NCBI GenBank assembly: GCA_022846075.1
Contig: AP025582.1
Coordinates: 1,364,001 to 1,428,000, forward strand
DNA length: 64,000 nt
Reading direction: 5' to 3'
Source of the DNA: Oscillospiraceae bacterium
GTDB lineage: Bacteria > Bacillota > Clostridia > Oscillospirales > Oscillospiraceae
Part shown: positions 34,145 through 43,260 of the stretch, one piece after another
Layout: every line of letters starts with the position of its first letter
How positions within the stretch are numbered: the first letter of the stretch is position 1
The notes under the pieces: generated by a model
What the model was told of the DNA's origin: nothing
What the model saw: only the letters and a program-made list of their open reading frames with translations
The model's database searches: none
Made by a program: the position numbers and the translations under genes

Positions 34145-34960
34145 TTGGGTAAACGGATCATGGTGGCGGTGATTTTCATCCCGGTGATCTTTGTGATCTT
34201 CTTTTGGCTGCCGCCCGTCGCCCTGCCGGTGGCGGTCTCCATCCTGTCCATGATCGCCGTCCACGAGGTGCTCTGGTCCACCGGCTTTGTGAAAAATATT
34301 TGGATCTCGGGGCTGTCCATTGTCCTGGCCGGGGTCATCCCCTTCTGGGTTTTCATCGGTGAGGGGATGCGCTCGGCCCTGTGCGGCATTTTCGGCTTTT
34401 TCGTCCTCACCTTTGTGGTGGCCATCGGCAGTCACTATACCGTCACGGTGGAGAAAATGGGCGGCGCCTTCTTTTTTGCCGCCTTCATCCCCTATTTCCT
34501 CTCCTCCTTCATCCGCATCGACGCCATGGAGCTGGGGAAATACCTGATCCTGCTGCCCCTGGTGGCCTCCTTCACCAGTGACGCCTTTGCCCTTTTCGCC
34601 GGGATGGCCTTCGGCAAGCACAAGCTGGCCCCCGATCTCTCCCCCAAAAAGACGGTGGAGGGTGCCGTGGGAGGCTTTGCCGGCGCCATCGTATGCTGTC
34701 TGGTCTACGGCGCTGTGATGCAGTTCGGCTTCGGGCTGTCGGTGAGTTATCTTCGGCTGGCCGTCTACGGGGCGCTGGGGAGTATTCTGTCCCAGCTGGG
34801 AGACCTCTCCTTTTCCTATATCAAGCGGCAGTATGAGCTCAAGGACTTCGGCAATATCTTTCCCGGCCACGGCGGGGTGCTGGACCGGTTCGACAGCGTC
34901 CTCTTCTGCGCCCCCCTGATCGAGATCCTGATCCACTGGCTGCCCGCCATCGGGAGGTGA
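34145..34960 (+). CDS. cdsA: Phosphatidate cytidylyltransferase
   Basis: A 271-residue membrane enzyme making CDP-diacylglycerol from phosphatidate and CTP. It has about seven membrane segments and the C-terminal CDS signature SYIKRQYELKDFG followed by PGHGGVLDRFDS. The start is TTG 34145, since GGAGGG lies seven bases upstream; the in-frame TTG 34130 within uppS has no ribosome binding site. Part of the lipid/isoprenoid block. Confidence 0.93.
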   Translation: MGKRIMVAVIFIPVIFVIFFWLPPVALPVAVSILSMIAVHEVLWSTGFVKNIWISGLSIVLAGVIPFWVFIGEGMRSALCGIFGFFVLTFVVAIGSHYTVTVEKMGGAFFFAAFIPYFLSSFIRIDAMELGKYLILLPLVASFTSDAFALFAGMAFGKHKLAPDLSPKKTVEGAVGGFAGAIVCCLVYGAVMQFGFGLSVSYLRLAVYGALGSILSQLGDLSFSYIKRQYELKDFGNIFPGHGGVLDRFDSVLFCAPLIEILIHWLPAIGR

Positions 34961-34964
34961 GGGC

Positions 34965-36128
34965 ATGACGAGGAATATCGCCTTGTTGGGCTCCACCGGC
35001 TCCATCGGCCGGCAGTCCCTAGAAGTCATAGAGGCCCTGGGCCACACTGTCACGGCCCTCACCGCCAACCAAAACGTGAAGCTCCTGGAGGCGCAGTGCC
35101 GGAGGTTCCGGCCCCGGCTGGCAGTCTGCATGGACCCGGCCGCCGCCGCCGAGCTGAAGATCAAGCTGGCCGATACCGCCGTGCGGGTGGCGTCTGGGAT
35201 GGAGGGGCTCTTGGAGACCGCTGCCCTGGAGGACACCGATACCGTCCTCACCGCCGTCATGGGCATGGTGGGGCTCCGGCCCACGCTGGCCGCCCTGGAG
35301 CTGGGCCGCCGGGTGGCGCTGGCCAACAAGGAGACCCTGGTGTGCGCCGGGGAGCTGGTGATGGAGACCGCCCGCCGCCGCGGGGGCGAGGTGGTCCCCG
35401 TGGATTCCGAGCACTCCGCTATTTTTCAATGCCTTCAGGGCTGCCGGGACCGGGGGGAGGTACGCCGATTGATCCTCACCGCTTCCGGCGGGCCTTTTTT
35501 TGGCAAAAAGCGGGCCGAGCTGGAAGAGGTGACGGTGGCCCAGGCCCTCAACCACCCCAACTGGTCCATGGGGGCCAAAATCACCGTGGACTCGGCCACC
35601 ATGATGAATAAGGGCCTGGAGGTCATCGAGGCCATGCGGCTCTACCGGATGCCGCTGGATCAAATTTCCGTGGTCATCCACCGGGAGAGTATCATTCACT
35701 CCCTTGTGGAATACTGTGATAATGCCATCCTGGCGCAGCTGGGTACGGCCGACATGCGCCTGCCCATCCAGTACGCCCTCACCTGGCCGGACCGGGTGCC
35801 CGGCCCAGCCAAGCCGCTGGACCTGCTGGCCTGCCCGCCGCTGACCTTCCAGGCCCCCGATCCGGAGAACTTTCCCTGCCTGGCTTTGGCCATGGAGGCG
35901 GCCCGCGCCGGCGGCACCGCCACCGCCGTTCTCAACGGCGCCAACGAGGCGGCGGTGGGGCGGTTCCTGGCGGGGGAGATCGGCTTCGGGGAGATTCCCC
36001 GGCTGGTGGAGCGGGCCCTGGAGACCGTACCCGTGGTCCCAACCCCCACTCTGGACGACATCTTGTCCGCCGACGCCAACGCCCGCCGGTCGGCGGGAAC
36101 CGGAAGCCGCGCTTCGCGCTGGAACTGA
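34965..36128 (+). CDS. dxr: 1-deoxy-D-xylulose 5-phosphate reductoisomerase
   Basis: A 387-residue NADPH enzyme, second step of the MEP isoprenoid pathway. The N-terminal LLGSTGSIGRQSLEVI nucleotide site, ALANKETLVCAG, VPVDSEHSAIFQCL with metal-binding Asp/Glu, LTASGGPF and NHPNWSMGAKITVDSATMMN are all present. The final 15 residues (SAGTGSRASRWN) look like an unconserved tail. ispG, another MEP gene, is two genes downstream. Confidence 0.96.
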   Translation: MTRNIALLGSTGSIGRQSLEVIEALGHTVTALTANQNVKLLEAQCRRFRPRLAVCMDPAAAAELKIKLADTAVRVASGMEGLLETAALEDTDTVLTAVMGMVGLRPTLAALELGRRVALANKETLVCAGELVMETARRRGGEVVPVDSEHSAIFQCLQGCRDRGEVRRLILTASGGPFFGKKRAELEEVTVAQALNHPNWSMGAKITVDSATMMNKGLEVIEAMRLYRMPLDQISVVIHRESIIHSLVEYCDNAILAQLGTADMRLPIQYALTWPDRVPGPAKPLDLLACPPLTFQAPDPENFPCLALAMEAARAGGTATAVLNGANEAAVGRFLAGEIGFGEIPRLVERALETVPVVPTPTLDDILSADANARRSAGTGSRASRWN

Positions 36129-36147
36129 TTTGATGGGAGACTGATCC

Positions 36148-37242
36148 ATGCTTTATATCCTCATTGCCATCCTCATGTTCGGCATCCTCATCGCCCTGCA
36201 CGAGTTCGGACATTTTGCCGCCGCCAAGCTGTGCGGGGTGAAGGTCAACGAGTTCTCCATCGGCATGGGGCCCCAGGTGATCCACAAGAAGGGGAAGGAG
36301 ACCGACTATTCCTTCCGGCTCCTGCCCATCGGCGGCTTCTGCGCCATGGAGGGGGAGGAGGAAGGGGAGTCCAGGGACCCCCGGGCCTTCCCCAACCGGC
36401 CCTGGTGGCAGCGGTTGATTATCCTGCTGGCGGGGGTTTTCATGAACTTCCTGACGGGCCTTCTCATCATCCTCTGCCTCTTTTCAGGAGCCCAGGGCTT
36501 CTATACCCCCGTGATCTCCGGCTTTATGGACGGCTTTCCCCTGGAGGGGGAGCAGGGCCTCAAGGTGGGGGACCGGGTGCTGTCGGTGGACGGCCACGCC
36601 GTCTATCTCCAGCAGGACGTGTCCTTTTTCCTGAACCGCACCGACGGGGTGAGCGTGGACCTCACCGTGGAGCGGGACGGGCGGAAGGTGGAGCTGAAGG
36701 ATCTGCCCCTGGCGCCCCGGGCCTATGAGGTGAACGGGGAGAGCCGGCTCATGTTCGGCCTTTACCTCTCCAATGTGGAGAAGGCCACCCTGGGGGCCAA
36801 GCTGAAAAACGCCTGGTTTCAGTCGGTGGACTACGTGCGCATGGTCTGGGTGAGCCTGGGAGACCTGGTGACCGGGGCCGTGGGCCTCAGAGATATGTCC
36901 GGCCCCCTGGGCATCGTGGATATGGTGGGCCAGGTGGGCGAAGAGGGGGCCCAGGCCGCCCAGGAGGCTGGCACCTCGGCCTTTTTGGGGGCGCTGACCA
37001 GTATTTTGAGCCTGGTGGCCTTCATTTCCATCAACCTTTCGGTGATGAACCTGCTGCCCATCCCCGCCCTGGACGGGGGTCAGATCTTGTTCATGGCGGT
37101 GAACGGCGTGCTGCTGTCCATCCGGGGCAGGAAGCTGGACCCCAAATACCAGGGCTGGGTCAGCGCCGCTGGGTTCATCTGCCTGATGCTGCTGATGCTG
37201 GCGGTGACCGTCAGCGATATCTTGAAAAAATTCGGGGTGTGA
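36148..37242 (+). CDS. rseP: Site-2 intramembrane metalloprotease RseP/RasP
   Basis: A 364-residue zinc protease of membrane proteins. HEFGH (residues about 17-21) in the first membrane segment binds zinc, a PDZ domain spans about 115-190 (GLKVGDRVLSVDGHAV), and the C-terminal membrane motif NLLPIPALDGGQ supplies the third ligand. In Firmicutes such enzymes clear anti-sigma factors and signal peptides. In the same operon as dxr and ispG. Confidence 0.94.
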   Translation: MLYILIAILMFGILIALHEFGHFAAAKLCGVKVNEFSIGMGPQVIHKKGKETDYSFRLLPIGGFCAMEGEEEGESRDPRAFPNRPWWQRLIILLAGVFMNFLTGLLIILCLFSGAQGFYTPVISGFMDGFPLEGEQGLKVGDRVLSVDGHAVYLQQDVSFFLNRTDGVSVDLTVERDGRKVELKDLPLAPRAYEVNGESRLMFGLYLSNVEKATLGAKLKNAWFQSVDYVRMVWVSLGDLVTGAVGLRDMSGPLGIVDMVGQVGEEGAQAAQEAGTSAFLGALTSILSLVAFISINLSVMNLLPIPALDGGQILFMAVNGVLLSIRGRKLDPKYQGWVSAAGFICLMLLMLAVTVSDILKKFGV

Positions 37243-37246
37243 CAGC

Positions 37247-38284
37247 ATGACGAGACAGATCCGCGTGAGCGGCGTGCCGGTGGGCGGCGGCGCCGCCGTC
37301 ACCATCCAGTCCATGACCAATACCCCCACCCAGGACGCAGCGGCCACCGTGGCCCAAATCAGGCGTCTGGAGCAGGCCGGGTGCGAGATCGTCCGGGTGG
37401 CGGTGCCCGATCTGGACGCCGCCCGGGCGGTGGGGGCCATCAAGGCTGCCATTGCCATTCCCCTGGTGGTGGATATCCATTTTGACTACAAGCTGGCCCT
37501 GGAGTGCGTCCGCCAGGGCTGTGACGCCGTACGCATCAACCCCGGCAACATCGGCTCCGCCGAAAAGGTCCGGGCGGTGGCCCAGGCCTGCCGGGAACGG
37601 GGGCTTCCCATCCGGGTGGGGGTCAACGGCGGCTCCCTGGAAAAGCCCCTGCTGGCCAGGTATGGGGGTGTCACGCCGGAGGCGCTGGTGGAGAGCGCCT
37701 TTGGGCACATCAGGCTGCTGGAGGACTGTGGGTTTGAGGATATCTGCGTCTCCCTTAAGTCCTCCTCCGTGCCCGTCACCATGCGGGCCTATCAGCTCAT
37801 GAGCGGGAAAAGCGATTATCCCCTACATATCGGGGTCACGGAGACGGGAACGCTCCGGATGGGCACCCTGAAATCCGCCGTGGGCATCGGCGGCCTGCTG
37901 GCCCTGGGCATCGGGGACACCGTGCGGGTGTCCCTCTCCGCCGACCCGGTGGAGGAGGTATACGCCGCCCGGGACATCCTGAAGGCCGCCGGCGTGCGGC
38001 GGGAGGGGCCGGAGCTGGTCTCCTGCCCCACCTGCGGCCGGACGAAGGTGGACCTGATCTCCCTGGCCCAGGAGGTGGAGGAGCGGCTCAAGGCGGTGGA
38101 CAAGCCCATCACGGTGGCTGTCATGGGCTGCGCCGTCAACGGCCCCGGGGAGGCCGCCGCCGCCGATGTGGGCATCGCCGGGGGCGTGGGAGAGGGCCTT
38201 CTCTTCCGAAAAGGGGAGATCGTGAAAAAGGTCCCCCAGGATGCGTTGGTGGACGAGCTGTTTGACTTGATCGCTGAACTTTGA
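37247..38284 (+). CDS. ispG: (E)-4-hydroxy-3-methylbut-2-enyl-diphosphate synthase
   Basis: A 345-residue iron-sulfur enzyme of the MEP pathway (formerly GcpE). It begins with RQIRVSGVPVGGGAAVTIQSMTN split over the first 22 residues, has VDIHFDYKLAL and INPGNIGS, and ends with the cluster-binding CPTCGRTKVDL and MGCAVNGPGEAA cysteines. Starts 4 bp after rseP. Confidence 0.96.
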   Translation: MTRQIRVSGVPVGGGAAVTIQSMTNTPTQDAAATVAQIRRLEQAGCEIVRVAVPDLDAARAVGAIKAAIAIPLVVDIHFDYKLALECVRQGCDAVRINPGNIGSAEKVRAVAQACRERGLPIRVGVNGGSLEKPLLARYGGVTPEALVESAFGHIRLLEDCGFEDICVSLKSSSVPVTMRAYQLMSGKSDYPLHIGVTETGTLRMGTLKSAVGIGGLLALGIGDTVRVSLSADPVEEVYAARDILKAAGVRREGPELVSCPTCGRTKVDLISLAQEVEERLKAVDKPITVAVMGCAVNGPGEAAAADVGIAGGVGEGLLFRKGEIVKKVPQDALVDELFDLIAEL

Positions 38285-38305
38285 TTTTGGATGTGTGAGG
38301 GTCCT

Positions 38306-41300
38306 ATGCCGCAGAAGATACCATTTTTAAAATTATTTTCCGCCTTCCCCTCCCAGGGGACCCTGGCCTGCCAGGTGTCCTCCTGGGAGGTGGCCGGGGC
38401 GGTCATCGACAAGAAGAACCGGGCCATCAAAGCCAAGGTCCTCTGCCCCGTGCTGCCCCTGGAGGAGATCAGACGCTCCGCCGAGGCCGCCCTGGCGGAG
38501 GCCTACCAGGTGGAGCGGGTGGAGCTGGCCCTGGCCGTGGTGGAGCGGGGGAGCCCGCCGCCCCCTGTGGAGGAGGTGCCCCTGCCCGAGCCTCCGCCGG
38601 AGGAGATCCCCCTGCCTGAACCGCCCCCCGAGGAGGTCGTCCCGCCCCAGCCCGCCCCTCCGGAGGAGGACCCGGCCATGGAGGCCTTCCGCCGCACGGA
38701 GGAGATCCGCCGGAAGGCGCTGGAGTCCCTGAAGCGGTCCGGTCCCAAGGAGCGGAAAAAGGACGGCAAGCGGAAGGCCCGGCTCATTTTCGGCCAGCAT
38801 GAGATCAAGAAGGACCCTATCCCCATGTCGGAGCTCAACCTGGACATGGGCACGGTGGTGGTGAAGGGCGACGTGTTCTCGGTGGAGAACAAAGAGCTGA
38901 CCAAGCGGAAGGCCTGGGTGGTCAGCTTCGACGTCACCGACTACACCGGCTCGGTGCGGATCAACAAGTTCTTCCCCGGAGACGAGGGCAAGGCCCTGGT
39001 GGACAACATCCGGGAGGGGATGCACGTGGTGATCCAGGGCCGGCTGAACCTGGACCGGTTCACCAACGACATGGTCATGGAGCCCTACGCCGTCATGGAG
39101 GGGGAGAAGGAGGAGCGGAAGGACACCGCCCCGGAAAAGCGGGTGGAGCTCCACCTTCACACCACCATGTCGGCCATGGACGCCCTCACCCCCACCGGCG
39201 CCGCCGTGAAGCGGGCGGAGAAGTGGGGCCACCGGGCCATCGCCATCACCGACCACGGGGTGGCCCAGTCCTTCCCGGACGCCTGGCACGTCGCCAAGAA
39301 CATCAAGATCCTCTACGGCGTGGAGGCCTACTTCATCAACGACGTGGACGACCGGGTGGTGGTCCACGGCACCGACGAGCAGGATTTCCACGGGGAGATC
39401 GTCTGCTTCGACATCGAGACCACCGGCCTGAGCAAGCAGCACGACCTCATCACCGAGATCGGCGCCGTGGTGCTGCGGGACGGGCAGGTCTGCGAGACCT
39501 TCAACACCTTCGCCGACCCGGGCCGGAAGCTGCCCCGGGAGATCGTGGAGCTCACCGGCATTACCGACAAGATGCTGGAGGGGGCCCCCAGCCAGGCCGA
39601 GGCCATCTCCGCCTTTCTGGACTTCGCCGCCGGCCGGCCCCTGGCCGCCCACAACGCCGAGTTCGACATGGGCTTTATCTCGGAGGGCTGCCGCCGGATG
39701 GGGCGGCGGTTTGAGAACACCGCCATCGACTCCCTCATCCTGGCCCAAAACCTGCTGCCCGATCTGAACAAACATAAGCTGGACATCGTGGCCGAGCGGC
39801 TCAACCTGCCCGCTTTCAACCACCACCGGGCCAGCGACGACGCCGCCACGGTGGCCTACATGCTGGTGCCCTTCTTTCAAATGCTGGAGCACATGGGGGT
39901 TCACTCCCTCCAGGCCATCAACCCTGCCATGACCGCCCTCCGGGGCAAGGGCAAGGCCAGGCGGCAGCCCAAGCACCTCATTGTGCTGGCCAAGAACCAG
40001 ATGGGCCTGCGCAACCTCTACCGGCTCATTTCTGACGGGCATTTGAAGCACTATAAGCGCTATCCCATCATGCCCAAGAGCGAGATCGACAAGTACCGGG
40101 AGGGGCTTATCATCGGCTCGGCCTGTCAGGCGGGGGAGCTCTATGAGGCCGTCTCCAAGCGCAAGGACTGGGCGGAGCTGAAGCGTATCGCCTCCTGGTA
40201 CGACTTCCTGGAGATCCAGCCCCTTTGCAACAATTTCTTCATGCTGCGCAAGGGGATGGTCCGCTCGGAGGAGGAACTGCGGGACTTCAACCGGGATATC
40301 CTGGCCTTGGGCCGGGAGCTGGACAAGCCCGTGTGCGCCACGGGGGACGTCCACTTCCTGGACCCGGAGGACGAGGTCTACCGCCACGTCCTGCTGGACT
40401 CCAAGGGCTTCGAGGATTGTGACGAGCCCCTGCCCATCTACTTCAAGACCACCGACGAGATGCTGAAGGAGTTCGCCTACCTGGGGAAGGACGACTGCTA
40501 CGACGTGGTCGTCCGCTACCCCAACATGGTAGCCGACTGGTGCGAAAAGATGGACCCCCTGCCCCAGGGGCTTTTCGCCCCCAAGCTGGAGAACTCCGCC
40601 GGAGAGCTGGAGAGCCTGGTGTACGACAAGGCCCATGAGCTGTACGGCGGCGAGCTGCCCCAGATCGTCCAGGACCGGATCGACCTGGAGCTGCCCGGCA
40701 TCATCAAGCGCAAATACGACGTCATCTACATGTCGGCCCAAAAGCTGGTGCAGAACTCCCTGGAGCACGGCTACCTGGTGGGCTCCCGGGGCTCGGTGGG
40801 CTCCTCCATCGTGGCCTTCCTCTCCGGCATCACCGAGGTCAACTCCCTGCCCGCCCACTACCGCTGTCCCAAGTGCAAGCACAGCGATTTCGACGCCGGG
40901 AAGGACTACGGCTGCGGGGCGGATATGCCCGACGCGGTGTGCCCGGTGTGCGGCAGCCAATATGTCAAGGACGGCTTCAACATCCCCTTCGAGACCTTCC
41001 TGGGCTTCGGCGGCGACAAGGTCCCCGATATCGACCTGAACTTCTCCGGCGAGTACCAGTCCAAGGCACACCGCTATACCTTCGAGCTCTTCGGGGAGAG
41101 CCACGTGTTCCGGGCGGGCACCATCGGCACCGTGGCGGAAAAGACCGCCTTCGGCTACGTGAAAAAGTATTTGGAAAAACGGGGGATGCACGTCACCCGG
41201 GCCGAGGAGAACCGGCTGGCCAAGGGCTGCACCGGGGTCAAGCGCACCACCGGCCAGCACCCCGGCGGCATGGTGGTCATTCCCCAGGACCGGGAGATCT

Positions 41301-42472
41301 ACGATTTCTGCCCCGTCCAGCACCCCGCCGACGACACCTCCACCGACATCGTCACCACCCACTTTGAATATCACTCCATGGAAAGTAACCTCCTCAAGCT
41401 GGACATGCTGGGCCACGATGACCCCACCATGATCCGCATGCTGGAGGATTTGACGGGGGTCAACGCCCGGACGGACATCTCCCTGGACGACCCGGACACC
41501 ATGAGCCTGTTCACCTCCTCGGAAAAGCTGGGCTACGTGGACGACCCCGTGCTGGGCCCCACCGGCGCCGTGGCCATCCCGGAGTTCAACACCCGCTTCA
41601 CCCGGGGGATGCTGATGGACACCGAGCCCCAGGATTTCAACACCCTGGTGCGGCTGTCCGGCTTCTCCCACGGCACCGATGTGTGGGCGGGCAACGCCCG
41701 GGACCTGATCCTGGCGGGCACCGCCAGCGTTCTGGAGACGGTGGGCTGCCGTGACGATATCATGCTCTACCTCATCCAGCAGGGGATGGAGCCCAAGGTG
41801 GCCTTCAAGATCATGGAGGCGGTCCGAAAGGGCAAGGTGAAGAAGGGCGGCTTCCAGGACGGCTGGGTGGAGGACATGAAGAAGCACGGCGTGCCGGACT
41901 GGTACATCGACTCCCTGGCCAAGATCGGCTATCTGTTCCCCAAGGCCCACGCCGTGGCCTACGTGATGATGGCCTTCCGCATCGCCTGGTTCAAGGTCCA
42001 CCGGCCCCTGGCTTTCTATGCCGCCTTTTTCTCCATCCGGGCCAAGGCCTTTGACGCCACCATCATGTGCCAGGGTATGGACCTGGTGAAGAGCAAAATG
42101 AAGGAGATCAAGGCCAAGATGGACGACAAGTCCGCCTCCGCCGTGGAGGAGGACACCTATACCACCCTGGAGGTGGTCTACGAGTTCTATCTCCGGGGGC
42201 TCACCTTCCGGAACGTGGACCTCTACCGCTCCCAGGCCGTCCACTTCGTCCTGGACGGGGAGAACGCCCTCATCCCGCCCTTCACCTCCATCCCCGGCCT
42301 GGGGGAGACGGCGGCCCAGTCCATCGTGGAGCAGCGGGTGGGCCGGCAGTTTATCTCCATCGAGGAGTTTTCCTACGCCTGTCCCAAGGTGTCCAAGACC
42401 CATATCGAGCAGCTCAAGGCCGCCGGGGCCCTGGACGACATGCCGGAGACCAGCCAGATCACCCTGTTTTAA
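38306..42472 (+). CDS. polC: DNA polymerase III alpha subunit, Gram-positive PolC
   Basis: A 1,388-residue replicative polymerase with proofreading. Order: N-terminal region, an OB-fold (about 170-260), the first part of the PHP domain (HLHTTMSAMDALTP near 283), the DEDDh exonuclease inserted in it (FDIETTGLS near 368, HNAEFDMGF near 450), the rest of PHP, then the polymerase core with a four-cysteine zinc site (CPKCKHSDF and CPVCG, near 855-880), PDIDLNFSGE and the C-terminal helix-hairpin-helix. A Pro/Glu-rich linker occupies about 83-115. ATG 38306 is preferred (GAGGGT upstream); 38291 is possible. Confidence 0.96.
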   Translation: MPQKIPFLKLFSAFPSQGTLACQVSSWEVAGAVIDKKNRAIKAKVLCPVLPLEEIRRSAEAALAEAYQVERVELALAVVERGSPPPPVEEVPLPEPPPEEIPLPEPPPEEVVPPQPAPPEEDPAMEAFRRTEEIRRKALESLKRSGPKERKKDGKRKARLIFGQHEIKKDPIPMSELNLDMGTVVVKGDVFSVENKELTKRKAWVVSFDVTDYTGSVRINKFFPGDEGKALVDNIREGMHVVIQGRLNLDRFTNDMVMEPYAVMEGEKEERKDTAPEKRVELHLHTTMSAMDALTPTGAAVKRAEKWGHRAIAITDHGVAQSFPDAWHVAKNIKILYGVEAYFINDVDDRVVVHGTDEQDFHGEIVCFDIETTGLSKQHDLITEIGAVVLRDGQVCETFNTFADPGRKLPREIVELTGITDKMLEGAPSQAEAISAFLDFAAGRPLAAHNAEFDMGFISEGCRRMGRRFENTAIDSLILAQNLLPDLNKHKLDIVAERLNLPAFNHHRASDDAATVAYMLVPFFQMLEHMGVHSLQAINPAMTALRGKGKARRQPKHLIVLAKNQMGLRNLYRLISDGHLKHYKRYPIMPKSEIDKYREGLIIGSACQAGELYEAVSKRKDWAELKRIASWYDFLEIQPLCNNFFMLRKGMVRSEEELRDFNRDILALGRELDKPVCATGDVHFLDPEDEVYRHVLLDSKGFEDCDEPLPIYFKTTDEMLKEFAYLGKDDCYDVVVRYPNMVADWCEKMDPLPQGLFAPKLENSAGELESLVYDKAHELYGGELPQIVQDRIDLELPGIIKRKYDVIYMSAQKLVQNSLEHGYLVGSRGSVGSSIVAFLSGITEVNSLPAHYRCPKCKHSDFDAGKDYGCGADMPDAVCPVCGSQYVKDGFNIPFETFLGFGGDKVPDIDLNFSGEYQSKAHRYTFELFGESHVFRAGTIGTVAEKTAFGYVKKYLEKRGMHVTRAEENRLAKGCTGVKRTTGQHPGGMVVIPQDREIYDFCPVQHPADDTSTDIVTTHFEYHSMESNLLKLDMLGHDDPTMIRMLEDLTGVNARTDISLDDPDTMSLFTSSEKLGYVDDPVLGPTGAVAIPEFNTRFTRGMLMDTEPQDFNTLVRLSGFSHGTDVWAGNARDLILAGTASVLETVGCRDDIMLYLIQQGMEPKVAFKIMEAVRKGKVKKGGFQDGWVEDMKKHGVPDWYIDSLAKIGYLFPKAHAVAYVMMAFRIAWFKVHRPLAFYAAFFSIRAKAFDATIMCQGMDLVKSKMKEIKAKMDDKSASAVEEDTYTTLEVVYEFYLRGLTFRNVDLYRSQAVHFVLDGENALIPPFTSIPGLGETAAQSIVEQRVGRQFISIEEFSYACPKVSKTHIEQLKAAGALDDMPETSQITLF

Positions 42473-42479
42473 CAAGAAG

Positions 42480-42517
42480 AAAAAAGCCCACCGCCGAAAG
42501 GCGGTGGGCTTTTTTTA
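42480..42517. terminator. Bidirectional terminator after polC
   Basis: AAAAAAGCCCACCGCC pairs perfectly with GGCGGTGGGCTTTTTT around GAAA, closing the pyrH-polC block and the convergent regulator gene. Confidence 0.9.
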
Positions 42518-42778
42518 TTCCTGCTCTGGCTTCTGATATTCCAGCAAGTCTTCGATTTTACAGTCCAGGGCGTAACACACCTTGGCGAAGAAATCCAGGT
42601 CGGCCATCTCTATGTTTTCACCCTTGTAATAGCGATTGATGACATCATATTTTGCGCCGGTAAGCGTCCGCAAACGATTTCGGGTGATCCCACGCTTTTC
42701 TAACATGTCGGCCAACTTTACCCTAACATTGCCATATGCATGGGTTTTGTAGCTGACCACACTTTTGAAATCATCCAC
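42515..42778 (-). CDS. XRE/Cro-type helix-turn-helix regulator
   Basis: An 87-residue DNA-binding protein. The helix-turn-helix covers about residues 20-70: VRVKLADMLEKRGITRNRLRTLTG, YDVINRYYKGEN, then FAKVCYALDCKIEDLLEY, the usual Cro/CI C-terminal helix set. Start is GTG 42778 with AGAGGTG upstream. Divergent from the small gene at 42896; nested palindromes between them are the probable operators. AT content is higher than in neighbouring genes, hinting at transfer. Confidence 0.85.
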   Translation of the reverse strand: MDDFKSVVSYKTHAYGNVRVKLADMLEKRGITRNRLRTLTGAKYDVINRYYKGENIEMADLDFFAKVCYALDCKIEDLLEYQKPEQE

Positions 42779-42827
42779 GAAATCACCTCTTCTGATAGCA
42801 GGTTTATTGTATCAGCGGATTTCCTGT

Positions 42828-42865
42828 TTGACATTATCCTTATTAAAGGATATCCTTATATAAGG
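42828..42865 (+). promoter_or_regulatory. Promoter with three overlapping 12-bp palindromes
   Basis: TTGACA (42828-42833) and TATCCT (42851-42856), 17 bp apart, form a rightward promoter. Over it lie CCTTATTAAAGG (42838-42849, one mismatched pair), AAGGATATCCTT (42846-42857, perfect) and CCTTATATAAGG (42854-42865, perfect); the two CCTTAT palindromes are 16 bp apart. This is the layout of a repressor operator, most simply for the adjacent XRE protein. Confidence 0.6.
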
Positions 42866-42895
42866 TAAATATGTAAAAAGGGGGGGGAGAAGGAT

Positions 42896-43168
42896 ATGCC
42901 AGAAAGAGATGACCAAACTGACCGGGACCCAGGGCAGGCAATAAAGCTGGACCGCTTGGAGCTGGCGGCACAAGCCATTCAGGTGGTGGCCTTGGAAAAT
43001 CATATGTCGGAGGAGATGGTGCGTGAACAGCTTATGTCTATGATTCTGGAGGGAATGAGCAGTGAGGACCCGGAGGACCAGAAACGGTGGGAGAGAATTC
43101 CCAGAGCCGGCGAAATGCCAACACCGGAAGAGTTTATTGCTTTCTGTTCGGAAATGCTTGGTCAATAA
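42896..43168 (+). CDS. Small Spo0A C-terminal-like protein
   Basis: A 90-residue protein with GGGAGAAGGA before ATG 42896. After a charged N-terminus it has two helices, LELAAQAIQVVALENHMSEE and VREQLMSMILEGMS, then WERIPRAGEMPTPEEFIAFC. That final pattern (W..IP..G..PTPEE.I) recurs in short clostridial proteins annotated as Spo0A C-terminal-domain-like; DNA binding is therefore possible but uncertain. It is transcribed divergently from an XRE regulator through an operator-rich gap. Confidence 0.6.
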   Translation: MPERDDQTDRDPGQAIKLDRLELAAQAIQVVALENHMSEEMVREQLMSMILEGMSSEDPEDQKRWERIPRAGEMPTPEEFIAFCSEMLGQ

Positions 43169-43207
43169 AAGAGCGCCTTACCGATTTTCGGTAAGGCGCT
43201 CTTTTGT
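43166..43207 (+). terminator. Terminator after the small Spo0A-like gene
   Basis: AAAAGAGCGCCTTACCGA pairs perfectly with TCGGTAAGGCGCTCTTTT around TTT, overlapping the stop codon. Confidence 0.9.
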
Positions 43208-43260
43208 CCTGCCTGGATAAAGCAGGAAAGCATTGGTTATCCTACTTCGGTACAGGACTG

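Noticed and set aside
38333-42475. A 1,380-residue minus-strand frame opposite polC
   Set aside because: Antisense of a clearly real gene; the frame is open only because of the GC bias at third positions and the peptide is low-complexity (G/H/V/L-rich).
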